Shown piece after piece: positions 1-9,526 of a stretch of 64,000 bases of DNA; the first letter of the stretch is position 1, and each line of letters begins with the position of its first letter. The DNA is from Lichenicoccus sp964245755 (GTDB lineage: Bacteria > Pseudomonadota > Alphaproteobacteria > Acetobacterales > Acetobacteraceae). Under the pieces are notes generated by a model that was not told where the DNA came from, ran no database searches, and saw only the letters and a program-made list of their open reading frames with translations. The stretch lies in the NCBI GenBank assembly GCA_964245755.1, contig CAXTNV010000002.1:1-64000 (forward strand), read 5' to 3'. A program made the translations under genes and the position numbers.

Positions 1-3000
1 TCGTCGGGCTGACGCGCATCCCGGTCGCGCAGTTCCCGGACATCGTGCCGCCGCAGGTGCAGGTGACCGCGACCTATCCCGGCGCGTCGGCGAGCGTTGT
101 CGAGGCCTCGGTGGCGCAGCCGATCGAGGCGCAGGTGGTCGGCGTCGACAAGATGATCTACATGCGCTCGGTCAGCGGCAACGACGGCTCGTACGCCCTG
201 ACCGTCAGCTTCCTGCTCGGCACCAACCCCGACATCAACACCGTCAACGTGCTCAACCGGGTGCAGACGGCGAACGCGGAGCTGCCGAGCACGGTGCAGC
301 AGGAGGGCCTGACGGTGCAGAAGCGCTCGTCGGCGATCCTGATGTTCGTGAACTTCTACAGCCCGAGCGGCAAGTACGACCCGCTGTTCATCGCCAACTA
401 CATGACGATCAACATCATCGACGAGGTGTCGCGCACCACCGGCGTCGGCCAGGCGTCGCTGCTGTCGCGGCAGAAATATTCGATGCGTGTGTGGTTCGAC
501 AACAAGCGGCTGGTGCAGCTCGGCCTGTCGCCGGGCGACATCACCGGCGCGATCCAGTCGCAGAACACGGTGGCCGCGGTGGGGCGCATCGGCGCGCGGC
601 CCGCGGGCCCCGACCAGCAGTACCAGCTCAACGTGCAGACCCAGGGGCGGCTGGTGAAGCCCGAGCAGTTCGGCCAGATCGTGATACGCGCCAATCCGGA
701 CGGCTCCACCCTGAAGCTCAAGGACATCGCGCGCATCGAGCTGGGCGCCCAGACGCTGGACTCCGAGTCGCGCTTCGACGAGAAGCCGTCGGTGGCGCTG
801 GCGATCTACCTCGCACCGGGAGCGAACGCGCTCAACACCGCGACCGCGATCAAGGGCCTGCTCGACCGGCTGTCGCACCGCTTCCCGCAGGGGCTGGTCT
901 ACAACGTCACCTACGACAGCACCGACTTCGTGCACGACACCGTCAGGGAGGTGCTGAAGACGATCTTCGAGGCGTTCGTGCTCGTGGTGATCGTCGTGTT
1001 CCTGTTCCTCGGCAGCGTGCGGGCGACGATCATTCCCACCGTTGCGGTGCCGGTCAGCCTGATCGGCGCCTTCGCCGGCATGGTGTCGCTGGGCTTCTCG
1101 GCCAACACGGTGTCGCTGCTGGCGATGGTGCTGGCGATCGGCATCGTCGTCGACGACGCGATCGTGGTGGTGGAGAACGTCGAGCGCGTGATGGAGGAGG
1201 AGCCGGAGCTGCCGCCCAAGGAGGCGGCGCGCAAGGCGATGCAGCAGATCACCGGCCCGATCATCGCCATCACCCTGGTGCTGCTGTCGGTGTTCGTGCC
1301 GATCGCCTTCATCCCCGGCCTGTCGGGCGTGCTGTTCCAGCAGTTCGCTGTCACCATCTGCATCGCCATGCTGATCTCGGCGCTGAACGCGCTGACCCTG
1401 TCGCCCGCTCTGTGCGGCGTGTTCCTGCGCCACACCGGGCCGCGGCGCGGCATCATGGGGCGCGTGCTGAACGGCATCGACAAGACCCGCAACGGCTATT
1501 CCAGCATCGTCGCGCGGCTGCTGCGCTTCGCCTTCGGCGGCGTGCTGGTGGTGCTGCTGTGCGCGTTCGGCATCTTCGTGATCCAGGGGTCGCTGCCGCT
1601 GGGCTTCCTGCCCGAGGAGGACCAGGGCGGCTTCTTCACCAACGTGCAGCTGCCGGACGGGGCATCGGTCGCGCGCACCAGCCTGGTGGTCGGCCAGGTC
1701 GAGAAGATGAACCGCGCGCTGCCCGGAGCGCTGCACAGCTTCGCGGTGATCGGCTACTCGTTCCTGGACACCGTCCAGGAGCCGAATGTCGGCTTCACCT
1801 TCACCCGGCTGAAGCCGTTCGCCCAGCGCACCGCCGCCAACACCCACGTGCAGGCGCTGCTCGGCCAGATGTTCGGCGAGGCGCAGGGCATACGCGCCGC
1901 CACCGTGTTCCCGTTCAACCTGCCGCCGATCATCGGCCTGTCGCCGGGCGGCGGCTTCGAGTACGAGCTCGAGGGCCTGCAGGGACAGGATCCGCAGCAG
2001 CTCGGCAGCGCCATGCTGGGTCTGATCGCGGCGGCGAACAGCGACAAGAGCCTGTCGCGGGTGTTCTCCACCTTCACCGCCACCAACCCCTCGATCTACC
2101 TCGACATCGACCGTACCAAGGCGCAGGCGCTGGGTGTCAACGTGAACGACATCTTCACCGCGTTGCAGACCACGCTGGGCAGCGTCTACGTCAACGACTT
2201 CAACCTGTTCGGCAGGGTGTGGCAGGTCAACGTGCAGGCGGAGGCGCGGGACCGCTCCAGGATAGACGACCTGTGGGGCATCTACGTGCGCAACAGCACC
2301 GGCGGCACCGTGCCGCTGCGCTCGCTGGCCTCGGTCAAGATCATCACCGGGCCTCAGGCGATCACGCGATACAACAACTACCGCGCGATCACCATCAACG
2401 GCGGCCCGGCACCGGGCACCTCGTCCGGAACCGCGCTGGCGACGATGAGCGCCATCTCGGGCAGGACGCTGCAGACCGGCTACGACTACGAGTGGACCAG
2501 CACCGCGTACCAGGAGGTGCAGGCCAGCGGCAAGACGGGGATCATCCTGGCGATGGCGCTGCTGTTCGCCTACCTGTTCCTGGTCGGGCTGTACGAGAGC
2601 TGGGTGATCCCGATCCCGGTGCTGATGTCGGTCGCGGTCGGCGTGTTGGGCGCGATGATCGGCATACGCATCGCCGGGCTGTCGCTCGACCTGTACGCGC
2701 AGATCGGGCTGGTGGTGCTGATCGCGCTGTCGGCGAAGAACGGCATCCTGATCGTCGAGTTCGCCAAGGAGCGGCGCGAGGCGGGCGAGAGCATACGCGA
2801 AGCGGCGCGGCAGGGCGCGCACATGCGGTTCCGCGCGGTGATGATGACGTCGTTCGCCTTCATCCTCGGCCTGCTGCCGCTGGTGACCGCGACCGGTGCC
2901 GCGGCGCTGAGCCGCAGGGACGTCGGCACACCGGTGTTCGCCGGCATGCTGGCGGCGAGCGGCGTCGGCATCTTCATCATCCCGATGCTTTACGTGACCT

Positions 3001-3086
3001 TCCAGACCATGCGCGAGTGGTTCCACCGCCGACTGGGGATCGCCCTGCCGCATCAGGAACATCCGCCGGGCGGCAAGGTCTCCTGA
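1..3086 (+). CDS. RND multidrug efflux permease, AcrB/HAE1 family (5' end outside window)
   Basis: This is an inner-membrane proton-driven drug/proton antiporter subunit that works with a periplasmic adaptor and an outer-membrane channel. The reading frame is open from base 3, and the residues before the first in-frame GTG (position 45), GLTRIPVAQFPDIVPP, match the conserved AcrB region just after TM1, so about 25 residues lie off the left edge. The TM4 motif GIVVDDAIVVVENVERV contains the paired aspartates of the proton relay. The TM10 motif ALSAKNGILIVEFAKE contains the partner lysine. The total is close to the usual 1030-1050 residues and no domain is missing. The adaptor gene is presumably upstream, outside the window. 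The substrate cannot be told from sequence. Confidence 0.95.
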   Translation, partial: VGLTRIPVAQFPDIVPPQVQVTATYPGASASVVEASVAQPIEAQVVGVDKMIYMRSVSGNDGSYALTVSFLLGTNPDINTVNVLNRVQTANAELPSTVQQEGLTVQKRSSAILMFVNFYSPSGKYDPLFIANYMTINIIDEVSRTTGVGQASLLSRQKYSMRVWFDNKRLVQLGLSPGDITGAIQSQNTVAAVGRIGARPAGPDQQYQLNVQTQGRLVKPEQFGQIVIRANPDGSTLKLKDIARIELGAQTLDSESRFDEKPSVALAIYLAPGANALNTATAIKGLLDRLSHRFPQGLVYNVTYDSTDFVHDTVREVLKTIFEAFVLVVIVVFLFLGSVRATIIPTVAVPVSLIGAFAGMVSLGFSANTVSLLAMVLAIGIVVDDAIVVVENVERVMEEEPELPPKEAARKAMQQITGPIIAITLVLLSVFVPIAFIPGLSGVLFQQFAVTICIAMLISALNALTLSPALCGVFLRHTGPRRGIMGRVLNGIDKTRNGYSSIVARLLRFAFGGVLVVLLCAFGIFVIQGSLPLGFLPEEDQGGFFTNVQLPDGASVARTSLVVGQVEKMNRALPGALHSFAVIGYSFLDTVQEPNVGFTFTRLKPFAQRTAANTHVQALLGQMFGEAQGIRAATVFPFNLPPIIGLSPGGGFEYELEGLQGQDPQQLGSAMLGLIAAANSDKSLSRVFSTFTATNPSIYLDIDRTKAQALGVNVNDIFTALQTTLGSVYVNDFNLFGRVWQVNVQAEARDRSRIDDLWGIYVRNSTGGTVPLRSLASVKIITGPQAITRYNNYRAITINGGPAPGTSSGTALATMSAISGRTLQTGYDYEWTSTAYQEVQASGKTGIILAMALLFAYLFLVGLYESWVIPIPVLMSVAVGVLGAMIGIRIAGLSLDLYAQIGLVVLIALSAKNGILIVEFAKERREAGESIREAARQGAHMRFRAVMMTSFAFILGLLPLVTATGAAALSRRDVGTPVFAGMLAASGVGIFIIPMLYVTFQTMREWFHRRLGIALPHQEHPPGGKVS

Positions 3087-3316
3087 CCGGCATCCCGCGG
3101 CGGGCGATGTCGGTACGGCCACGGTTTCGCAGGCGGCGAGCGGATCGAGCTTTCGTGATCACCCGGCGGTCGTATGATGGTGGCTTCCGGCGAGGGCGAC
3201 GCGTTTCATGATCGGGGCGTAGTCATGACATGCGGCCGGCCCGCCGGGCTATCGGTGCTGACATCCCATGACGGTCGGCACGCTGGCCGGTCGGTGCGAC
3301 GACGGAGAGCGGATCA
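3087..3316 (+). promoter_or_regulatory. Intergenic region upstream of the pentose-phosphate operon
   Basis: 230 bases without a credible gene separate the RND permease from the transketolase start, and the operon promoter should lie here. Two copies of the palindrome TCATGA sit 17 nt apart (3206-3211 and 3223-3228) and could be an operator. I see no convincing -35/-10 pair. A purine-rich GGAGAGCGGA at 3304-3313 is a plausible ribosome-binding site. Confidence 0.3.
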
Positions 3317-5434
3317 GTGCGTTCCATGACGGATCATCTCGGGCGTAGTGCGTTCGCCGCGGCGCCCGATGGTGGCGTCAGCCCGGGCGGCGGGATCGAT
3401 CAGCTCTGCATCAACACCATACGCACGCTGTCGATGGACGCCGTGCAGAAGGCGAAGTCCGGGCATCCCGGCACGCCGATGGGGCTGGCTCCGGTGGCAT
3501 ACACGTTGTGGCAGAACGTGCTGCGCTACGATCCGGCGGAGCCGCGCTGGCCCGGCCGCGACCGCTTCGTGCTGTCCGTCGGGCATGCCTCGATGCTGCT
3601 TTACTCGTTGATCTACCTCACCGGTGTGCGCGAGGTGAACGAGGGCGGCGAGGAGGGTGCTGCCTCGCTGTCGATGGCGGATCTGCAGCAGTTCCGGCAG
3701 ATGAGCAGCAAGACGCCGGGCCATCCCGAGTATCGTTTCACTTCCGGGGTGGAGACCACGACCGGCCCGCTGGGCCAGGGCTGCGGCAACTCGGTCGGCA
3801 TGGCGATGGCCGAGCGCTGGATGGCGGACCGCTACAACAAGTCCGGCTTCACCTTGTACGACTACCACGTCTACGTGCTGTGCGGCGACGGCGACATGAT
3901 GGAGGGGGTGGCCAGCGAGGCCGCCTCGGTCGCCGGTCACCTCGGCCTGTCGAACCTGACCTGGATCTACGACAGCAACCGGATCAGCATCGAGGGATCC
4001 ACCGAGCTCGCCTTCATCGAGAACACGCACAAGCGGTTCGAGGCCTATGGTTGGGCGGTCTCCGAAGTTCCCGACGCCAACGACACGGCGCTGATCCAGC
4101 AGCGGCTGGAGGAGGCGCGGGCGGTGACCGACCGGCCGACCATGATCGTCGTGCACAGCCAGATCGGCTACGGCGCGCCGCACAAGGCCGGCACCAAGGA
4201 AGCGCACGGCGAGCCGCTCGGCGACGACGAGATCAACGGCGCCAAGCGCGCGTACGGCTTCCCCGAGGACAAGCAGTTCTTCGTTCCGGACGGGGTGATG
4301 CAGAACTTCGCCGCCGGCATCGGCAAGCGCGGCGCCGGCCTGAGGCGTGACTGGTACGAGCTGTTCGAGCGCTACCGCACGGAGTACCCCGAGCTCGCGG
4401 CCGAGCTCGACATGATCAACGAGCACACGCTGCCGCAGGGCTGGGACAAGGAGATCCCGACCTTCGAGCCGAGCGAGAAGGGCGTGGCGTCGCGCGAGAG
4501 CTCGGGCAAGGTGCTGAACGCGATCGCGCCGAATTTGCCCTGGCTGATCGGCGGTGCGGCCGACCTGTCGCCCTCGACCAAGACCAACCTGACCTTCCAG
4601 GGTGCCGGCAGCTTCGAGCGAGACAGCTATGGCGGCCGCAACCTGCATTTCGGGGTGCGCGAGCACGCGATGGGCTCGATCTCGAACGGCATCGCCCTGG
4701 CGGGCCTCCGGCCGTACTGCTCCGGCTTTCTGATCTTCATGGACTACATGAAGCCGCCGATCCGCCTTTCGGCGATCATGGAACTGCCGGTTCTCTACAT
4801 CTTCACGCACGACAGCATCGGCGTGGGCGAAGATGGACCGACGCACCAGGCGATCGAGCAGCTGGCGCAACTGCGGGCGACGCCCGGGCTGCTGACGATA
4901 CGGCCCGGCGACGCCAACGAGGTGGCGGAAGCCTGGCGGGTGGTGCTGGCGCTGAAGGAGCAGCCGGCGGCGCTGGTGCTCAGCCGCCAGCCGATGCCGA
5001 CGCTGGACCGCAGCAAGTATGCCGCGGCGTCGGGACTGGCCAAGGGGGCCTACGTGCTCGCCGACAGCGAGCGCACGCCGGACGTCATCCTGATGGCGAC
5101 CGGAACCGAGGTCGGCATGGCGGTCTCGGCGTACGAGACGCTGAAGGCCGAGGGGATCCACGCCCGCGTGGTGTCGATGCCGTGCTGGGAGCTGTTCGAG
5201 CAGCAGAGCCAGGAGTACCGCGATGCCGTGCTGCCGCCGTCGGTGACCGGCCGGGTGGTGATTGAGCAGGCGGCGGCGCTGGGATGGGATCGCTACGCGG
5301 GCGCCACCGGCAGCATGATAGTCATGCGCACGTTCGGCGCCTCGGCGCCGTTGAGTGCGTTGCTGGAGAAATTCGGGTTCACGCCGGAGAAGGTGCTCGA
5401 TGCGGCACGCAAGCAGGCCAGGCGGGCAGCTTGA
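3317..5434 (+). CDS. tkt: Transketolase
   Basis: Cytosolic thiamine-diphosphate enzyme that moves two-carbon ketol units between sugar phosphates in the non-oxidative pentose-phosphate pathway. The 705-residue length is normal (650-700) with a short N-terminal tail. Visible features are the substrate histidine region SGHPGTPMGLAP (residues 48-59), the ThDP/metal motif GDGDMMEGVASEA near residue 190 with its distal asparagine (YDSNRISI), and the C-terminal half with FGVREHAMGSISNG and HDSIGVGEDGPTHQ. The start is GTG 3317 or ATG 3326; both are served by the same purine-rich site. It is the first gene of the operon, 47 nt upstream of tal-pgi. Head position and product fit a pentose-phosphate transcription unit. 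Confidence 0.95.
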   Translation: MRSMTDHLGRSAFAAAPDGGVSPGGGIDQLCINTIRTLSMDAVQKAKSGHPGTPMGLAPVAYTLWQNVLRYDPAEPRWPGRDRFVLSVGHASMLLYSLIYLTGVREVNEGGEEGAASLSMADLQQFRQMSSKTPGHPEYRFTSGVETTTGPLGQGCGNSVGMAMAERWMADRYNKSGFTLYDYHVYVLCGDGDMMEGVASEAASVAGHLGLSNLTWIYDSNRISIEGSTELAFIENTHKRFEAYGWAVSEVPDANDTALIQQRLEEARAVTDRPTMIVVHSQIGYGAPHKAGTKEAHGEPLGDDEINGAKRAYGFPEDKQFFVPDGVMQNFAAGIGKRGAGLRRDWYELFERYRTEYPELAAELDMINEHTLPQGWDKEIPTFEPSEKGVASRESSGKVLNAIAPNLPWLIGGAADLSPSTKTNLTFQGAGSFERDSYGGRNLHFGVREHAMGSISNGIALAGLRPYCSGFLIFMDYMKPPIRLSAIMELPVLYIFTHDSIGVGEDGPTHQAIEQLAQLRATPGLLTIRPGDANEVAEAWRVVLALKEQPAALVLSRQPMPTLDRSKYAAASGLAKGAYVLADSERTPDVILMATGTEVGMAVSAYETLKAEGIHARVVSMPCWELFEQQSQEYRDAVLPPSVTGRVVIEQAAALGWDRYAGATGSMIVMRTFGASAPLSALLEKFGFTPEKVLDAARKQARRAA

Positions 5435-5481
5435 GCGGTCGGCGCAAGCATACGACCTCCGGGTCGGCATAGGAGCTGGAC

Positions 5482-8352
5482 ATGAACGTAGTGCAGAAGA
5501 CGCCAGGAGCCGCGGTCGCGGCGAACCCGCTGCAGGCGCTGGAGCAGTTCAAGCAGTCGCCCTGGCTGGATTTCATCCAGCGTTCCTTCGTGGTCGAGGG
5601 CAAGCTGGAGGCGCTGGTACGCGATGACGGCCTGCGCGGGGTGACGTCGAACCCGTCCATCTTCGAGAAGGCGATGGGCCATGGCACCGACTACGACGAG
5701 CAGTTCAAGCATCTGGCGGCGGACCGCAACGCCACCGTGAGCGCGCTCTACGAGACGATGGCGATCGACGATATCCGCGCCGCCGCCGCCGTGCTGAAGC
5801 CGGTGTGGGACCGCACCGAGGGCCTGGACGGCTATGTCAGCCTGGAGGTGTCGCCGTATCTGGGTCTGCGCACCGAGGAGACGATCGCCGAGGCGCGGCG
5901 GCTGTGGCAGGCGGTCGAGCGTCCCAACCTGATGGTGAAGGTGCCGGGCACCGAGCCGGGGGTGCCGGCGATACGCACGCTGATCTCCGAGGGGATCAAC
6001 ATCAACGTCACGCTGCTGTTCTCGATCGACGCCTACCGCAAGGTGCTGGAAGCCTACATACAGGGTCTCGAGGCGCGGCACGGCGAGGGCCACGACATCA
6101 GCCACATCGCCAGCGTCGCCTCGTTCTTCGTCAGCCGCATCGACGGGCTGATCGACAAGGAGATCGACGCGCGGCTCAGCAAGGAGGATCCGGAGGCGGC
6201 GGCGCTGAAGTCGCTGCGCGGCAAGGTCGCGATCGCCAACGCCAAGCTCGCCTACCAGCACTACCTGGAGATCTCGGCGAGCGAGCGCTGGCAGGTGCTG
6301 CGGCGGGCCGGCGCCAACCCGCAGCGGCTGCTGTGGGCCAGCACCGGGACCAAGGACAAGGCGTACAGCGACGTCCTCTACGTCGAGGAGCTGGTGGGAG
6401 CCGACACCGTCAACACCATGCCGCCGGCGACGATGGACGCCTTCCGCGACCACGGCACGCCGCGCGACGCGCTGCTCGAGGATGTCGACGGCGCCAAGCA
6501 CGTGCTGTCGGAAGCCGACCGGCTGGGGCTGGACCTGCCCGGCGTCACCGCCAAGCTGGTGGTGGAGGGGGTGCAGTCGTTCTCGGACGCGTTCGACCAG
6601 CTGCTCGGCGCGGTTGCGGCCAAGCAGGCGACGCTGGCCGGCGACCGGCTGACGCGTACCGAGATCAGCCTGCCGCACGAGCTCGACGAGGCGTTCAAGG
6701 CCAGCCTCGAGAGCTGGCGCAAGGACGGCACCGTGCGCCGGATCTGGGAGCGCGAGGCCGCGGTCTGGACCGGCGGGGACGAGGGCAAGTGGCTGGCCTG
6801 GCTAGACATCATCGACGAGCGCCTGGCCGGCCTCGAAGAGCTCAGCAGCTTCCAGCAGGCAGTGCACGAGGGCGGGTTCTCGCACGTGCTGCTGCTCGGC
6901 ATGGGCGGCTCCAGCCTCGGTCCTGAGGTGCTGTCGGAGACCTTCGGCAAGCGCGGCGGCTATCCGGAGCTGCTGGTGCTCGACAGCACCGATCCGCAGC
7001 AGGTAGTGGCGTTCGAGCACAAGGTCGATCTGGCCAAGACGCTGGTGATCGTCTCGTCCAAGTCCGGCGGCACGCTCGAGCCCAACATCCTCAAGGCGTA
7101 CTTCTTCGACAAGATGCAGAAGGCGGTCGGCGTCGATAAGGCCGGCGCGCACTTCGTCGCCGTCACCGATCCCGGATCGCACATGGAGGAGGTGGCGAAG
7201 TCAGACGGTTTCTGGAAGATCTTCTACGGCGACAAGGGCATCGGCGGCCGCTACTCGGTGCTCTCGAACTTCGGGCTGGTGCCGGCAGCCGCCGCCGGCA
7301 TCGACCTGCGCGAGTTCCTGGAGGGCGGCCAGCGCATGGCCTATGCCTGCGGCGCCGGCACGCCGCCGCTGCAGAACCCGGGCGTGCAGCTCGGCACGGC
7401 GCTCGGCATCTCCGCCAAGCACGGGCGCGACAAGGTGACGATCGTGGCGTCGCCGGCGATTGCGGACATGGGCGCATGGCTCGAGCAGCTGATGGCGGAG
7501 TCCACCGGCAAGGACGGGCACGGGCTGATCCCGGTGGATGGCGAGACCCTGGCCTCGCCCGAGCATTACGGCTCGGACCGGGTGTTCGCCTACCTGCGGC
7601 TGACCGACGCGCCGGATGCCGCCCAGGATGCGGCGGTCGCGGCGCTGAAGCAGGCCGGGCAGCCGGTGGTGACGATCTCGCTGTCGTCGCCGTTGCAGAT
7701 CGCCCAGGAGTTCTTCCGCTGGGAGTTCGCGACGGCGGTGGCCGGCGCCATCATCGGCATCGACGCATTCGACCAGCCGGACGTGGAAGCGAGCAAGATC
7801 GCCACCCGCAAGCTGACCGACGCCTACAACCAGAGCGGCACCCTGCCACCGGAGCAGGCGTTCGGCAGCGACGGCGATTTCAGCTTCTTCGCCGATCAGG
7901 ACAATGCGGAAGCTCTCAAGGGCGGTTCGCTGGAGGGGGGGCGGGGGGGGCACTGGGCGCGCGCCAAGCCGGGCGACTACGTGGCGCTGCTGGCCTACAT
8001 CCAGCGTGACCCGGAGACGCGGGACTGGCTGCAGACTGCGCGGCTGGCGATACGCGACGCCACGCATTTGGCGACCTGCGCGGAGTTCGGTCCGCGCTTC
8101 CTGCACTCCACCGGGCAGGCGTACAAGGGGGGACCCAACAGCGGGGTGTTCCTGCAGATCACCGCCGACGATGCGGCCGACGTCGCAGTGCCTGGCGAGA
8201 AGTTCACCTTCGGCGTGGTCAAGGCGGCGCAGGCGCGCGGCGACTTCGACGTGCTGGCCGAGCGTGGCCGGCGGGCGCTTCGGGTGCACGTCAGGGGCGA
8301 CCTCAAGGCCGGGCTGGAGCGGCTGGGCAGCGCCATCGCCGGCGCGGTATAG
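5482..8352 (+). CDS. Bifunctional transaldolase / glucose-6-phosphate isomerase
   Basis: One 956-residue polypeptide joins a transaldolase (about residues 1-370) to a phosphoglucose isomerase (about 395-956). The Schiff-base lysine is Lys153 in NLMVKVPGTEPG. The transaldolase substrate motif GVTSNPSIFEKA is present. The isomerase half shows LLLGMGGSSLGPEV near residue 470 and SSKSGGTLEPN. The fusion links C7/C3 carbon exchange to fructose-6-P/glucose-6-P interconversion and is typical of acetic acid bacteria that oxidise sugars mainly through this pathway. A run reading GGRGG at residues 818-823 is encoded by two G homopolymers split by one C (7935-7950), in a region where homologs normally have acidic or aliphatic residues. 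That short stretch may be miscalled although the frame is kept. Confidence 0.93.
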   Translation: MNVVQKTPGAAVAANPLQALEQFKQSPWLDFIQRSFVVEGKLEALVRDDGLRGVTSNPSIFEKAMGHGTDYDEQFKHLAADRNATVSALYETMAIDDIRAAAAVLKPVWDRTEGLDGYVSLEVSPYLGLRTEETIAEARRLWQAVERPNLMVKVPGTEPGVPAIRTLISEGININVTLLFSIDAYRKVLEAYIQGLEARHGEGHDISHIASVASFFVSRIDGLIDKEIDARLSKEDPEAAALKSLRGKVAIANAKLAYQHYLEISASERWQVLRRAGANPQRLLWASTGTKDKAYSDVLYVEELVGADTVNTMPPATMDAFRDHGTPRDALLEDVDGAKHVLSEADRLGLDLPGVTAKLVVEGVQSFSDAFDQLLGAVAAKQATLAGDRLTRTEISLPHELDEAFKASLESWRKDGTVRRIWEREAAVWTGGDEGKWLAWLDIIDERLAGLEELSSFQQAVHEGGFSHVLLLGMGGSSLGPEVLSETFGKRGGYPELLVLDSTDPQQVVAFEHKVDLAKTLVIVSSKSGGTLEPNILKAYFFDKMQKAVGVDKAGAHFVAVTDPGSHMEEVAKSDGFWKIFYGDKGIGGRYSVLSNFGLVPAAAAGIDLREFLEGGQRMAYACGAGTPPLQNPGVQLGTALGISAKHGRDKVTIVASPAIADMGAWLEQLMAESTGKDGHGLIPVDGETLASPEHYGSDRVFAYLRLTDAPDAAQDAAVAALKQAGQPVVTISLSSPLQIAQEFFRWEFATAVAGAIIGIDAFDQPDVEASKIATRKLTDAYNQSGTLPPEQAFGSDGDFSFFADQDNAEALKGGSLEGGRGGHWARAKPGDYVALLAYIQRDPETRDWLQTARLAIRDATHLATCAEFGPRFLHSTGQAYKGGPNSGVFLQITADDAADVAVPGEKFTFGVVKAAQARGDFDVLAERGRRALRVHVRGDLKAGLERLGSAIAGAV
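7935..7950 (+). repeat. G7-C-G8 homopolymer tract inside tal-pgi
   Basis: Seven Gs, one C and eight Gs in the coding strand. The same 16-base pattern recurs at 35023-35038 in an unrelated glycosyltransferase gene. It is either a G-quadruplex-forming sequence or dark-base (poly-G) miscalling; I favour the latter because both tracts replace ordinary protein sequence. Confidence 0.7.
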
Positions 8353-8421
8353 CGACCGCGCGAGCCGCGCCGGCCCCGTGAGGGCGCTGGCCGGTGGGTT
8401 TCGACAGGAGCCTTGGCCGCC

Positions 8422-8449
8422 GCCCCGGTCGCCCGCGGGGGACCGGGGC
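8422..8449 (+). other. Perfect 9-bp hairpin between tal-pgi and gnd
   Basis: GCCCCGGTC at 8422-8430 pairs perfectly with GACCGGGGC at 8441-8449 around a 10-nt GC-rich loop. It sits in the largest gap of the operon (142 nt). No T-tract follows, so a classic intrinsic terminator is unlikely. An mRNA-stabilising or processing hairpin that sets the expression ratio is possible (inference). Confidence 0.45.
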
Positions 8450-8494
8450 ACGGCGCGCCTGGGCGGTGACCTCGCCTGCTAATGGAGAGACAGA

Positions 8495-9523
8495 ATGCAG
8501 ATCGGCGTAGTTGGGCTCGGCCGCATGGGCGGCAACATCTCGGTGCGGCTGTCGCGGCATGGGCACGAGGTCGTGCTCTACGACCACGACCCGGCGGTGA
8601 TCTCGAAGGTGCAGGGACGGGCGGAGCACAGCATCGCGGCCGATGGCCTCGAGGACATGGTGGGCAAGCTCTCCGCGCCGAAGGTGGTTTGGGTGATGCT
8701 GCCGGCCGGTGCGATCACCGAACAGGCCGTGGAGACGCTGAGCCGTGTGATGTCGGAGGGAGACATCATCATCGACGGCGGCAACAGCTTCTACAAGGAC
8801 GACATACGCCGGGCCAGGACGCTGCGCGAGAAGGGCATCCACTACGTCGACGTCGGCACCTCGGGAGGTGTCTGGGGCCTGGAGCGTGGCTACTGCATGA
8901 TGATCGGCGGCGCCAAGGTGGCGTTCGAGCAGATCGACCCGATCCTGTCGGCGCTGGCGCCGGGACCCGGCGACGTCGAGCGCACGCCCGGGCGCGACGC
9001 CTCGCTCGATCCGCGCGCCGAGCAGGGCTACCTGCATTGCGGGCCGGCCGGTTCCGGGCATTTCGTCAAGATGGTGCATAACGGCATCGAGTACGGCCTG
9101 ATGGAGGCGCTCGCCGAGGGTTTCGACGTGATGCGCAACAAGAGCTCGCACGACCTGCACGAGGACGAGCGCTTCGACCTGAACATGGCCGACATCGCCG
9201 AGGTCTGGCGCCGCGGCAGCGTGGTGTCGTCGTGGCTGCTCGACCTGTGCGCCTCCGCCCTGGCCAAGAACGTGAGCCTGTCGGACTACACCGGACAGGT
9301 CGCGGATTCCGGCGAGGGGCGCTGGACCATCGAGGCGGCGATCGAGGAGGCGGTGCCGGTGCCGGTGCTGACGGCGGCGCTGTTCACGCGCTTCCGCAGC
9401 CGCACCGACAATAATTACGGCGAGAAGCTGCTGTCGGCGATGCGCTTCCAGTTCGGCGGCCACATCGAGCAGCACCTGACGGAGAAGAAGCACGGCGGCG
9501 AAGTTTCGGAGGTCAAGGGCTGA
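8495..9523 (+). CDS. gnd: 6-phosphogluconate dehydrogenase, decarboxylating, short NAD-type
   Basis: Oxidatively decarboxylates 6-phosphogluconate to ribulose-5-phosphate in the cytosol. At 342 residues it belongs to the short class (about 300-340) rather than the 470-residue E. coli Gnd type. The Rossmann start IGVVGLGRMGGNISVRL is followed by an acidic residue after strand 2 (VVLYDHDP), which suggests NAD+ rather than NADP+. Substrate and catalytic motifs are DGGNSFYKDDIRR, GTSGGVWGLERGYCMMIGG and HCGPAGSGHFVKMVHNGIEY (catalytic Lys and His). GGAGAG lies 7-8 nt before the ATG. It sits directly upstream of zwf (3 nt apart). Confidence 0.95.
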   Translation: MQIGVVGLGRMGGNISVRLSRHGHEVVLYDHDPAVISKVQGRAEHSIAADGLEDMVGKLSAPKVVWVMLPAGAITEQAVETLSRVMSEGDIIIDGGNSFYKDDIRRARTLREKGIHYVDVGTSGGVWGLERGYCMMIGGAKVAFEQIDPILSALAPGPGDVERTPGRDASLDPRAEQGYLHCGPAGSGHFVKMVHNGIEYGLMEALAEGFDVMRNKSSHDLHEDERFDLNMADIAEVWRRGSVVSSWLLDLCASALAKNVSLSDYTGQVADSGEGRWTIEAAIEEAVPVPVLTAALFTRFRSRTDNNYGEKLLSAMRFQFGGHIEQHLTEKKHGGEVSEVKG

Positions 9524-9526
9524 GGC

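Noticed and set aside
491..3211. Very long overlapping plus-strand frame in the first RND gene, and many similar long frames on the opposite strand elsewhere
   Set aside because: In DNA this GC-rich, shadow frames stay open by chance. Their translations are Arg/Ala/Gly/Pro-rich without family motifs, and the real gene in the other frame is clear.
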